A DNA stretch of 64,000 nt from Selaginella tamariscina (GCA_003024785.1 PUQB01000033.1:651170-715169); one strand, 5' to 3'. Positions 11,834 through 23,083 are shown, counted from the stretch's first letter. Made by a program: numbers and translations. Notes: a model not told the origin generated them from the letters alone.

Positions 11834-13109
11834 CGGCGGGATTAATCCCGCCGCTATAGGTTTATGGCCTCGGCGGCGGATTAATCCCGCGCTATAGGTT
11901 GGGGCCATGGCGGCGGGATTAATCCCGCCGCTCACCCATGCCCTGCGCGGAATGCGGGGATTTATCTCGCCGGCAATGGCCTGTGTGAAGGCCCTAATGG
12001 GCGGATTAATCCCGCCGGATTCGCGCAGGGCATTTACAGGGGATGGGCGGCGGGATTAATCCCGCCGCTCATGAGGCTAACCGAAGAGCCTGCATGAAAG
12101 ATCCTGCACGGAAGGCTAACCGAAGAGCCTGCATGACATGTCCTGCGCGTAAGGCGGCGGGATTAATCCCGCCCAGGGAATTCACGCAGGACATGAACGG
12201 CGGGATTAATCCGGCCCCACGCTCATGCCCTTCGCGGAGGGCGGCGGGATTAATCCCGCCGCTCAGGCACTTCCGCAGGATATAAGCGGCGGGATTAATC
12301 CCGCCCCCACCCATCCCTGTTCAAAATGCCGCAACAATATATATGTGTAGCGCATGATTTACGAGAGGGCGGCGGGATTAGTCTCTCCGAACCTTCATTA
12401 CCCGGTGGCGGGATTAATCCCCCACCCTTTTTTTTCCTCCATTGGTATGTTGAATCAATCCCGACTAACTCTGTCTGAGACGGAGAAGGTTTACAAAATA
12501 CCAATGGAGGGAACTGAGAAGTGGTGGGATTAATTTCACCATCCCTTACATGGTGGGCGGGATTAATCCCGCCGCGTACGCATGCCCTGGCGGAATCGGG
12601 TGGGATTTATCCCGCCGCCATTGGCCTGCCTGAAGTGCCTAGGCGGCGGGATTAATCCCGCCCGTTCCGCACAGGGAATTGGCGTCCGCGGGATTAATCC
12701 CGCCGCATAGGGACCGAGTGAAAGCCCTGGGCGGGATTAATCCGCCGAGTCTTCAATGCCTGTTGGAGGAATGAATCCCGCCACCCTTCCTTTGTTTTCT
12801 ACATTGGTGAGTCAAACCAATCCCAAACGTTTCTGTCTGAGACGTAGAAGGTTTTCAACATACCAATGGAGAGATGGAAGGGTGGGGAAATTCATTTAAC
12901 CAACTTACATGGTGGGCGAGATTAATCCCGCCCCCTTTCTGGAGTCACTGAAGGGGTGTGAGAAATAAATCCTGCCCAGTTCTCTCTGAGACCGAGAAGG
13001 GTGGCAAGAAATTCCGCACTCCCGTTCAAGGCCTCCAGAAAGGTGGCGAGATTAATCCCGCCCACTCTTTCAGGAGGCATTGAAGGGGTGGCGAGATTAA
13101 TCCTGCCGC
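11834..13109. repeat. Palindrome array B, copy 1
   Basis: More than a dozen units of the same 18-bp palindrome as array A, with variants such as GGCGGGATTTATCCCGCC and GGCGAGATTAATCCCGCC. The spacers are unlike those of array A: they contain ATGCCCTGCGCGGAAT, CCTGCCTGAAGGGCCTAGG and CCGAGTGAAGGGCC. Pairs of spacers are complementary across a unit (ATGCCCTGCGCGGAAT against ATTCCGCACAGGGCAT), giving longer imperfect palindromes. The array ends about 340 bases upstream of the ATG of the rightward ParB/methyltransferase-like gene. Confidence 0.95.
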
Positions 13110-13220
13110 ACCTTCCATGTGAATATATATGTGTATTAGTATATATAAGTTGCATATCTCATTTATTTACTTTTATCATCTTATCATAATATTTCGAGTA
13201 AAAGCTAGGAATCTATGTAA

Positions 13221-13306
13221 AACTGTCCAGAGCTCACATTTGTGGTGTTCTAAAACGAAATGTTATCTTTCTTTTGCACTAACACAAATGTGAGCTTCGG
13301 ACAGTT
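13221..13306. repeat. 86-bp hairpin upstream of the ParB/methylase-like gene
   Basis: The arms 13221-13244 and 13283-13306 pair at 22 of 24 positions (AACTGTCC, two mismatches, then GCTCACATTTGTG). It lies between array B and the gene start. Copy 2 has the same structure at 36779-36864. It may be a transcript or promoter hairpin, or a very small inserted inverted-repeat element. Confidence 0.8.
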
Positions 13307-13446
13307 AATTACGTCTACTTCTCTCTGTGTATTATTTTTGTATATTTGGGTTTATACAAGTGTGTGTGCGTTTTTATATAATTTATATTTATAGTGTATT
13401 TTTGCAGAAGGACGATTTGATCAAACAAGGAGATCGAGTCATTAGT

Positions 13447-16400
13447 ATGGAGTCGTTGTCAAATTCTGGGTAAGAATTAAAATAAAATCTGTTATACTCG
13501 GATACTTGAATTAATCATTTTTGTATTCAGATGTGGAATTGAGGGTGACATTAAAGACAAGAGCAGGGAGAAGAGATGGGCAGGGGGATTCTGGAATCAA
13601 CTTGGCCATATTTAAGATAAATGGGAAGCGCATTGGAGCAACCATGGCTGCTGTCAAATTAACCTCTGTCACATCCATGGACAAGCAAAACAATGGAAAG
13701 TAGATTCGCTAGTCAAGCACCCGAAAGCAGGCTGCGAACCCAGATTGGACGATGCTCGACACATATGCCTTGTTCCATCCAATGTCACGTTCTCGGATCC
13801 AGAGGTCGTCAGTTACAACATTAATTTCGGGTGGTTTTGTCGACTTGTGGATAATGACGTTCACGTGTTCACTAATGATGTTGACCTTGGAGTTCTTCTT
13901 CAACTCAACGAAAGCCCATCTATGGAGGGGATCCATCTGGATGTCTACTTCGAAGATCTTCAGACTCATCGAGTAGGTGTATTGTCAGGAGATATTGCTT
14001 CACAATACAGAAAATCAGCAAGTGGAGCAATCTTCCCTCTTCACATTGAAGAAGAACACAGCGACATCATAAGGAGATTGAGAGGTGGCTCGGTCTCAGG
14101 TTCTCTACAGATCACGTTCAATTTGCTTAGGAAGCTTTGGGAGCTGGAAGAGTGTGCCGAGAACACTAGAACAGCTGCAGTCGGGGATCACACATGTTGA
14201 TTCGGATCGCAAAAGAAAATCATCAATCGTTTTGTCAGCTGCACCTGTGGCATCTCATGCTGCAATAAGTCACAAGGAAATGATGTTGGATGATAAGATT
14301 TATCCTTGTAGGGTTAAATATTGCAGCGTCAACCCAAACTTCAATTACAGGCCACTCAACCAGGAACGTGTAGCTGAGCTCATGGAGAAGATGAAGGACG
14401 ACAATTCTTATACCGTTCCACATAATGCTGTTTTGTGTCCATACTATGAAAGAAGAAGGGCGCTGACAAAGTCTGGATCACAACACCAGAACAACTCATG
14501 AAGATTCAGACGGAGAATAAAAATCTATCAAGTACTACATCATTAGTGGCCAGCACACAATAACGGCAGCCCAACGACTTCTCGAGAACACAACAAAGGA
14601 ACGATGGCAACAAAACTTTCCGAGCATACCCGTGAGAAGCTGACAAAAAGATCGGCGTTTTTAGCTAAGCCGAATCTCACAATCGAGCAGTACCATAAGT
14701 TATCGGCGGAATGGGACGCTGCCGACACCAACCACTACAACAGCAAAATATGGGAGAAGTTTAAACACACGCGAGCCGTGTGGGAATCTCTTCAGCGACC
14801 ACAAAGAGCTACCGCAGGGAATACACAATCTGCGGAATACCGGGTAAGCAAATTGTTTGGGCGGGATTTATCTCGCCGGTATATTAATCTGTCTTTTTCC
14901 TCAGAGAGTTGAAGAAATTGCAGCAGTTGATTTTGCCCAGGTGGGCGGGAAGGAAACATCCTTTCTGATGATGTTGATTTCTTGCCCCGAAGATAGGATC
15001 TTTGCCAAATGGTTGGGGATTATGGAATCCTTTTCAAAAGGAACACTGAAGAAGAAGCAGACAAGTGAAGGGGAGCCCTCAGAAAAGTCTGCAAAGAAAC
15101 CCAGTAAGACGCCGAAGGCTAAGTCTGTTCAATCTACAAAGGATGTAGACAACGATTTCAAGCTCACATGGTTGAAGCCTTTAAATGGAACAACGATGGA
15201 GGAGATGGAAGTCTTGGCTGATTTGGTGATCGATGGCAAACTACAAATTAATAACAGCAGCCCAACCTCTCCTTTTCATCTCAAGGCAATGGAGTTGAAG
15301 ACGGTCAGGCATTTCAAGGAGTGGTTGGGAATACACTGCCACAAACTGGGTTGGACCTCGACTTCAACATATGAAGAGGTCAGCAAATATTTGCATGTGA
15401 CGAACGATGATATGCTTGTCGAATGGGTGAACCAATCGGAAGATCTAGGCAAGAATCTATTGCACGCCAACGCCAAAAAGGAGAACATTGGGATGACGCC
15501 TTCTCTTATGGCAGTCCTTCAGCAGCGGAGAACCGAATTGAACCTTATAAAGGAGGATGCTACGAATCACGACAAGCCCTACAGATGTTTGTTGTTAGAT
15601 TCGGAGACTTTATGGGGTAACATCACTGCTTGTAGGAAACCGTTTCAATTGTTCGTGATGGATCGGCGGGTGTCAAAAAATCTTTCGACAGATAGGGCAC
15701 TAGAGGATCTGGTGGAGAAACTTAGCCGTGCAAGCATATACATAGAAGGTATTTATTATTGAATTCATGCTTGCGCTCTTCACTGATACCTACTTTTTCA
15801 GGTATTTATTTCTTGATTCTTGCTCATGTCACCGATACTTTTGCCTTCGCCTTCGCCAAGAAGAATAGACATCGTTGGACAGGATTTTATATGAACGATG
15901 CTAATCCCAAGTGCATTGATACTTGTTCACTTGGTTGTTAGGAATGCGCCAAACAATTTCAAGCTTCCAAATGACTGGCCAGGCATCTGTTTGCACTCCA
16001 ACGGCCCTGAACCTCCATCCGATACACCGATAGGTATGAGTGACGTATTCGGCAATGTACGTTATCCAAACATTACAAGTCAAGCGGCACGGAGCATCGT
16101 CAACTTGATCAGGGGTCCTCACAGTGATGCGTGGGTTTTTGACTACTGCACTAGGGGGTCCGTCTTGAAGGAGTGTTACCTTCGGCATACATGTGTGTTT
16201 GCCGTTGAAAGGATAAGACCATGGTTGAGGACCTGAACAAGTGGATAGATTGGGTCTCAACTGAGTACCCCAACGATTCCATAAAGGCGTATTTGAGAAA
16301 GTTCCCTCCAGATAAGTGCGATAGCTCTGAAGGTGAATCTGGTTCAATCTCGGAGTCTGAGAACGAACTTCAATCAGATATTAGACCGGAAGTTATCTCG

Positions 16401-16544
16401 AGGAGTACAGAACATTCGCACACTCCAGGACCCATGGAAACATCAATAGAAGATGCAGAAGATCTTGAACCATCTCACAAGCGGCTTAGACCTTCTTCGC
16501 CTCACTCAGAAGGTAATAGCGAAGAAGAATTGATAATGAATTGA
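13447..16544 (+). CDS. ParB-like domain plus DNA-methyltransferase-like protein, copy 1 (frameshifted as read)
   Basis: Exons visible: 13447-13469, 13531-14843, 14905-15748, 15802-16544, all with GT-AG borders. After an unrecognised N-terminal domain comes a ParB/sulfiredoxin-like region: VNPNFNYRPLNQERVAEL (14330-14380), then YYIISGQHTITAAQRLL near 14535-14585, equivalent to box II of ParB. A helical, Lys-rich middle (KKKQ, KTPKAK) follows. The C-terminal part resembles a beta-class amino-MTase in order: LLLDSETLWGNI where the DPP(Y/W) motif is expected, a strand block ending RWTGFYMNDA, NITSQAARSIVNLIR (motif X-like), and WVFDYCTRGSVL..FAVE (motif I-like). The tail is acidic with Ser/Glu clusters and KRLRPSSPH. 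Single-base losses near 14455, 14640, 15925 and 16210 break the frame; copy 2 is intact at the last two. The ParB-MTase reading rests on motifs only. Confidence 0.6.
14860..14877. repeat. Single palindrome unit inside the methylase-like gene's intron
   Basis: GGCGGGATTTATCTCGCC is a variant of the array palindrome and sits in the intron 14844-14904, far from either array. Copy 2 keeps a similar unit at 38415-38431. Confidence 0.8.
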
Positions 16545-16816
16545 TAGAGTGACGAATAGTTGTAAATGAGTGTAACATAAGGCATTTTTGTATATTTCTT
16601 TTATATTTGTACAGAAAATAAATTCTCAAGGATTAATGAAGCTTTTAGTTCAAACATGGGTCACACATTAACAAGGTAAATAATATACCTTGATAATTTT
16701 AAGGTCAGCTAATTATCATTTTGCAGATGTAATGAAATAATTGAGAACATGGATTTTCAGCATTGCCATGAGGTAAGAGAGGGGTTTGGCGACAATTTCT
16801 TGTGCCACATGTCAGA

Positions 16817-17983
16817 ATGACAGAGTTCATGCAGGAAATGGATAATAATGCAGCTCAAAACATCGTTACCATGGGGGCCACTTCATCATCATTTTTATTG
16901 GCTTCAGTTCCGAAATCAATTTCTTCAGCGCATGCAATATCTGAATCTTGTAAGGATGATGTACAATTAAATGATGAAGGGATAGGCAACGAGATAGTGG
17001 CAACGGATAAATGTGAAAGGGAGCAAACAAGTGATTTGCAAAGTATTCAAGAGGCAACGCTATCTCATGTTACTCATGGCCATATTGTGTTGTTGGATGT
17101 CAATGGTGTTCTGCTTCATCGACAAAGGCCCGAGGATAGAAAAACAGAAATCAAACAAGGAGATTTCATTCCTTGTCATGGTAAATTTCGATATGATATT
17201 ATTTTTCGTCCAGGGTTGGATCGTCTCTTTCAAAAGCTTAAGGAGATGGGTGCGCTTGTGGGGATTTGGTCATGCATGCAGATTCATAACTTAACACCGC
17301 TGTTGAGTTTACTTAAGAAACATTGTAGTGTTGCAGAAGAGGTGATTCGTAAAGATTGGATTTTTGACCAGCGAATGTGTCATAAACCTCTCGAATTTCA
17401 CAATATAAGAAAGGAAAGCAAGCCATACTTCTTCAAGAATGAAAGAATAATTGGGACTCATGGGGAGATCAGTCGCTTAAGGATAATGAAGAATGCACAT
17501 ATGTTAGTAGTAGACGACTCTCCTCAGAAGGCTATGCTCAACCAAAACATTGCTTGTATTCATCCAATCACTTTCGATCCATATTCTGATACCGATATCA
17601 TGGATGAGCTAGTGAACTACTTGGATACGTGCCTCAGAAAGAAGAATCTCGAAAATTTTTGTGAGCAGTATCCACCGTATCATACATTTCCTGAAGCTTT
17701 TCTTTCTCGTGATATTGAATTTTATAAAATGAAGGATAGCAACCGGGCGCTTTATAATATTATTCTTAAGGAACGTCAGTTTTTAGATGAGCCTTTATGC
17801 AGACCTTCTCTTATCACATCTTATGTATTAACAAGGATGGCAACTCCCAATTGCATTCGTGAGAGTGTTAAGTGGTGGCAACAACATCAAGATATTGACC
17901 AAAATGATTTGATTAATCCGGAGAGTGATGATTTAGACAAAATGAAAAGATTTCTTTGTATGATAGAAAGAAAGTATTTATAA
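16817..17983 (+). CDS. FCP1-like HAD-family phosphatase, copy 1 (388 aa)
   Basis: One open coding exon whose first ATG lies two bases after a CATGTCAG acceptor; 5' non-coding exons are likely between 16680 and 16800. The N-terminal 85 residues are low complexity and acidic. The HAD catalytic loop VLLDVNGVLLH is at residues 91-101, with the nucleophile candidate Asp94. The usual second Asp of DxDxT is Asn, as in plant FCP1-like proteins with DLNG loops. Then come FRPGLDRLFQKL, the strand GIWSCMQ, KDWIFDQRMC, and the acidic pair VVDDSPQKA near residue 230. FCP1/NLI-type enzymes act on phosphoserine of RNA polymerase II tails and similar targets; substrate and activity here are unknown. Being inside both element copies suggests a captured host gene. 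It is the least damaged gene of the element. Confidence 0.8.
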   Translation: MTEFMQEMDNNAAQNIVTMGATSSSFLLASVPKSISSAHAISESCKDDVQLNDEGIGNEIVATDKCEREQTSDLQSIQEATLSHVTHGHIVLLDVNGVLLHRQRPEDRKTEIKQGDFIPCHGKFRYDIIFRPGLDRLFQKLKEMGALVGIWSCMQIHNLTPLLSLLKKHCSVAEEVIRKDWIFDQRMCHKPLEFHNIRKESKPYFFKNERIIGTHGEISRLRIMKNAHMLVVDDSPQKAMLNQNIACIHPITFDPYSDTDIMDELVNYLDTCLRKKNLENFCEQYPPYHTFPEAFLSRDIEFYKMKDSNRALYNIILKERQFLDEPLCRPSLITSYVLTRMATPNCIRESVKWWQQHQDIDQNDLINPESDDLDKMKRFLCMIERKYL

Positions 17984-18244
17984 AAAATTAACATGTTGAT
18001 AAGAAAATGATTTCATTTGTAATTATGTTTGATAGTATTTCTTCATTATTGTAAACTATTTTTAGAATAATATGAATATTCTAAGATATTTTAGGAATAT
18101 TCCTTACTAAGTAAGGTTATTGAAGGATTAATTAATTAATTAATTAATATTTAAGGCTTAATTACATATTAATTAAATGATTAATTAATAATTAAAACTT
18201 AAGTATTAATTAGTAATTTATTTTATATTCCCATTTTCACGTAT

Positions 18245-18272
18245 CATGCCCACTTTAGTTACAACATGCATA
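18245..18272 (-). repeat. Right terminal inverted repeat, copy 1
   Basis: The reverse complement reads TATGCATG followed by the core TTGTAACTAAAGTGGGCATG, matching the left end at 3526-3553. Confidence 0.85.
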
Positions 18273-20327
18273 TAGCATCGTCTTGCATTGCTCTCCAATA
18301 GAGATCAATGGTGAACCACTTTAACTACTCCTTGTCTTGAACTCCAAGAATCTAAGGCTCATCCTTCTTGTCAAGACAACCAAACTTGTTCGAGTACCAT
18401 ATTTGCACTTTGTTAATGTTCCTCACCTTTGACATAATTGCATATAGTTTCTCCAACCCCATCCACCAACAATGCCTAAGAGAGATGTTAGAGACCTTGT
18501 GAAACCAATCTTCACCCATTGATTATAAAGAGAAACTTCATCATCGCTTTTTGTAGACATTTGTCTTGCTTTGGCCTCCACTCGAGCATTCTTCTTTGAC
18601 TGTTTCACAACTCTTTTGAGGTCTTCGTCCATATCATTATGTAAAAGGCCATGTGTTAGGAACAAGTTAAAAGAACAACAAAGTGAGTACATTGAACATT
18701 ATCTTTGCACAAATCAAGTTTAACAATGGATGTTAAATTGATTTCCATGTTGCACTTTCCTTCCATAGGCAAATATTGCATGATTGCTCTCTCTAAGAGA
18801 AGCTAGAGTCTTTGTTGTCCCTTCCATTCTTGCACAACATGCTTTGACCGCCAACAATAGTGGATGAACTCTAATATAGAAATTAGTTCACATCAATTCT
18901 AAATAGTATAACCATTTACATGTTAATCTGCTTAGACATAGTAACCAGCTAAAGATCATCCGCATCTAATTTATGAATGAAACTAGTTTGTACTTGAATT
19001 GCCCCACATTTTTCATCCTCTTCCTTCCCATTCCTGGAACTTAAGTTCTACAAGCTCCTCTTTGAACAAACTCCTCTTTGAATGCCTCATGTAAAGCAGG
19101 CATCCTTCACCAGCTCTGCCAAGTCCTGATCTGTCATGACCCTACTACTCAAGAGGATGAACTTGGTGGTGTTGCAAAAGAATCCAATTGCCTGCTTAAG
19201 CTTGTCATCAACTTGTTCATGTCCTTTGAGTTACATAGCAAATGACCTTGTTTGATAGTAGGTAGCACAATAGAATGTTGGGTGGATCTCCCAAATCATT
19301 TATGTAGATCTGTTGCAATTGCCTTGTTAAACTCTCCATGTGTAGGCTTGTTGGAATGCTATATACCTTCTTTTCCTCCTTAGCTCCACTTTTGCCTTTT
19401 TTTCTTCAATACCTCCCCTTCCTGCTTCTTTCTATGGCATGTCTTCTTCCCAATTGTTCAACTTGAGATGCCGTAACTTCATTTAAATCAATACCGCTCT
19501 CACGCTTCTGCATTATACTTGTCAATTCCACTTTGAACTGTTATATTTGTCAATTCCACTTCAATATATATTTTTGATCCAATGGCAGCAGTGAGAGGTT
19601 TGTATTTATACAGGGAATTTGTATATTTGTATGTATATTATTTAATGTATCCCAAACTGGGATTTTTTTTAATTTTTTTTCTTCTGATTATTTATATAGT
19701 GTTCTCTCAGATATGCCAGTATATACTGTATAATAGGTTAACATATTATATAGTATAATGAACCTTGAAATAAAGATTTATTTATTTTTATTTATAAATG
19801 TTTTCTCATCCCTAACAGATGTTCTTTATTATTTAATAATTATATTTGTAGACTTTTTATCTTGAAATATACATGGCACATAATTAAATTTTAAACAATA
19901 TTTGTTATTCTATTTTAATGATTAATTTTATAAATTGTATAACACTGCTGTTACTCCTAGTGTGTAGCTACATGCATATGTACGTATACATTCATGTATA
20001 ACAATATGTATTCACAATTCAGCCCCTCTTAATCACAGTTATTTAAGTTAACTATTTTAGTGATTTTATATGTATTTAGAAAGACCTTTAAGACTTAGTA
20101 TATATAAGTTTTCTTTAAATACATGTTTATTTATTTAATATTTTAATATTTATTAATTAATTAAATTTTAATTTATTACTAATCCAAAAGGAGGGTTGGA
20201 CTCTTCATTAAAAAAATTTATATGCATATATGTCAAACTTTTCAAATGACATAAAGTTGACCTATCCCTAGAACAGGGGAGTTTAAATTTAGGATTTAAT
20301 TTTAGGGTTCTTGCAAATAAGGGGTCG
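18273..20327. other. Spacer with an unidentified minus-strand coding relic
   Basis: Between about 18400 and 19550 the minus strand has short stretches with coding-like composition: SIMQKRESGIDLNEVTASQ near 19500, a Lys-rich KEEKK stretch near 19380, MDEDLKRVVKQSKKNARVEA near 18590. They lie in different frames with stops between. I do not recognise the protein; a decayed gene or transposon gene is likely. 19550-20327 is AT-rich and would hold the promoter of the next gene. Confidence 0.4.
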
Positions 20328-20705
20328 ATGGCGGATCCGCAGCAGTTTCCGAAATGGTTTACCCCCGCCAGGTGCGTAATAATTAGTAACATTATGAATT
20401 AACAGATTAATTAGTAATTTTTAACATTATTTGAAAATACATATTATATTTTGTTGTACTCCATAAATCTAATGTAGCTATATAATCATTGATAATGTAA
20501 GATTTTCAGAACTCTAGTCATTTTATTTATATATATTAAACTTATGGGATAATGTAGATATACATGTCAATATATGTGGTGATTTCAGGCTACTTGTGTT
20601 ATTTTGTGTGGTAAACCTGTTGAACTATTTTGACCGTGGGATTATAGCAAGTAATGGTGTCAATGGTGTCCCTGGCAAAAAATCTGGAATACAGTAAGCT
20701 TTTTC

Positions 20706-20737
<32 letters not shown>

Positions 20738-23083
20738 TTATAATTGCATTATTGTATATACATATACTTGTGTATATGATTTCCTAAAATTGGTTTTATA
20801 CAGGGGAGATTTTAAACTTACAAATTTCCAAGATGGTGTTTTATCGTCAGCCTTCATGGGAGGACTTTTGGTATCCTCTCCTATCTTTGCCGAGTTAACA
20901 AAAACGTAAGAAAACTTCTATGTGATTATACCTTATATAAATATATTAGATATTATTGATGTTTTTCTAAATATATGCAGTTGGAACCCGTTTAGATTGA
21001 TTGGAGTTGGTCTTTCTGTATGGACAATTGCAACAGCGGGTTGTGGTTTCTCTTTTGGCTTTTGGTCCATAACACTCTTTAGAACGTAAGTTTAAACACA
21101 CACATTCACTCACACACGCACGCGAGCACACACACGTGCGCATGTACAAGTGAAACCGTTTTGTCTAGTTATTTAGCACTAGCAGGGAATCAATAAATTC
21201 ATTAATTAGTATATAAATTCATCATAACAATGTTTTACTACAGTTTGGTGGGCGTTGGTGAGGCTTCTTTTGTCAGTTTAGCAGCTCCTTTTATTGAAGG
21301 ATATGCTCCCAAGGAAAAGGTATACATGACCCCTCTCCGCCTCTCTCTCTCTCTATGTGTGTGTGTGTGCCCGCGCACGCGCGCTATATACATCATCGTA
21401 TATTCTAATATATGGCTGCAGAGAAGCACGTGGATTGCTTACTTCTACATGTGTATGCCAGCTGGAGTGGCATTGGGCTATATTTTTGGTGGTTTGGTAA
21501 GATTTACCACGTAGAACTCACACACACACAACTATGTTTGTACTTTAGAAATAAAATGATTATATGCTCATAAATATAAAATGATAGCTATTTATTAAGA
21601 AAAACTTAATAATTTACAGATTGGAACCTCTCTTCATTGGAGAGCAGCATTCTTGTTAGAAGCGTTATTCATGCTTCCATTTGCTATTGGTGGATTCTTA
21701 TCTGATCCTCTGGATATTCCCGAGACCCCGAGGAGGATGGTAAGTATATGTCTATACGCATGTATAAATACATCTATATACATGTTCACATACATGTATA
21801 TAGCTGTACTCTGCTTTGAGTGTAAGTCTTGGAGTTTTATTTACTAGAATCAGGATATATGCATCTGTCAGATATGGAAGCTGGAAAGAACACAGGGGAC
21901 ACAACGGAGCAACATCAGCAAGATCAGCACGATGGGTATAAGCTTATAATTAAACGTGTGTGTGAGAGAGACAGGGGGCGGGAGAGAGGGAGAGAGGGAG
22001 AGTCCTTAATTTTGGTTTACAGGGCTATTAAGGGCGTTTACAAAGATTTCAAGGAGCTGTTCAGGAGTAAAGTCTACATTCTAAATGTTCTAGGTACAAT
22101 ATCTGTAAACACGTATATGCATACTAGTAAAACTTTCTCCATTGAACAGGGTATATTGCGTTCAATTTTGTTCTTGGTGCATATTCATACTGGGGTCCGA
22201 AAGCAGGAGAAGCAATTTATCACATGGTTTGTCTTAGATACATCTACATATGCACACATATGTATGTTTGTTTATATACTAAGTTCCTAACTATGTTTGT
22301 TTTGTTCAGGCAAGCGCAGATATAATGTTTGGTGCCGTCACTATAGTATGTGGAATTGCTGGTACCTTTGCAGGCGGGAAAATACACGATTATATCGGAT
22401 CCACAAGCAGAAACGCATTTAAGGTTCTCTTTCTCACACACACAGACTTGTATACTGTATATAGACACACATTCATACACACTATGTGAATCCAAACTAA
22501 CAATAAATTAATATTCCAGATCCTTGCAACAGCAACATTTGTTGGAGGAGTTGCATGCTTCTTTGCCTTTCTATCAAAGAGCTTGGTTTTATTTATAATC
22601 TTATTTGCTATTGGGGAGCTCTTTCTCTTTGCAACGCAGGTATGTTCTATATATGTATGTATGTATGTATATAGAACACATACATATATACATGTTTGTG
22701 TGTACACGCTGACTTTTGTAACGCAGGGGCCGGTGAACCAAGTTAACCTTAACAGCTTCCCCAAAAAACTCAAGCCCTTAGCAATGGCAGCTTGTACAGT
22801 TTTAATACACATTCTTGGAGACGTTCCTTCCTCCCCTCTTGTTGGACTTTTGGAGGTTACTAGTGTGTGTGTGTGTGTGTGAACTTATGTATAAGTTGTT
22901 TATATTCAGGATAAGATACATAATTGGAGGACAACGGCACTTATACTCACTTCTATATATCTTTTGGCGGCATTATTATGGTTATGTGGTTACTTGCTGT
23001 TCTTATGTGTTATGGTTACGAAAAAGAACCTGTGCAAGACAATAAAGAAGCTGTGCGACCTAGATCGGACGAGGAGCATTTGA
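20328..23083 (+). CDS. Spinster-like major facilitator transporter (SPNS family)
   Basis: A membrane transporter gene of about 14 exons with GT-AG introns full of TG/TA repeats. Exons seen: 20328-20371, 20589-20693, 20814-20905, 20981-21085, 21244-21319, 21422-21496, 21620-21739, one near 21850-21935, 22023-22093, 22150-22225, 22310-22423, 22520-22639, 22727-22855, 22910-23083. The protein starts MADPQQFPKWFTPARLLVLF. MFS/Spinster signatures include VNLLNYFDRGIIA in TM1, FQDGVLSSAFMGGLL in TM2, GVGEASFVSLAAPFI and a run of hydrophobic segments to the C terminus. Spinster proteins export lysolipids or sphingolipids, often from lysosome-like compartments; the plant substrate is not known. The exon near 21850 does not join in phase as read (a one-base problem), and the last exon has an alternative frame ending at 23099 with an acidic DEEHLI tail. 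The ATG follows a plausible leader and precedes a good donor. Confidence 0.85.

Larger units (their letters stand above)
3526..18272. mobile_element. Large DNA element, copy 1 (14.7 kb, terminal inverted repeats)
   Basis: Both ends carry an inverted repeat whose core is TTGTAACTAAARTGGGCATG. Inside are, left to right: a leftward DUF7869-type transposase-like gene, a palindrome array, a microsatellite/telomere-repeat core, a second palindrome array, an 86-bp hairpin, a rightward ParB/methyltransferase-like gene and a rightward FCP1-like phosphatase gene. A second copy with the same order and orientation lies at 28411-41831; similarity stops abruptly at the same terminal bases in both, which defines the element. 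I do not recognise it as a named superfamily: it lacks the motifs of hAT, MULE, CACTA, KDZ or Crypton that I would expect. A clean target-site duplication is not visible. Confidence 0.85.

Noticed and set aside
10627-11845. Open frames rich in HTHTH, VCVCV and YIYIY
   Set aside because: They are translations of TG/CA/TA microsatellites on both strands.
7305-13109. CRISPR-like array of repeats and spacers
   Set aside because: The repeat is a full palindrome, spacers vary in length and are themselves repeated, there are no cas genes, and the sequence is a plant genome.
3526-18272. Assignment of the large element to KDZ, hAT, CACTA, Crypton or Helitron
   Set aside because: No CACTA ends, no tyrosine recombinase or Rep-helicase motifs, no hAT or KDZ signature, and terminal inverted repeats exclude Helitrons.
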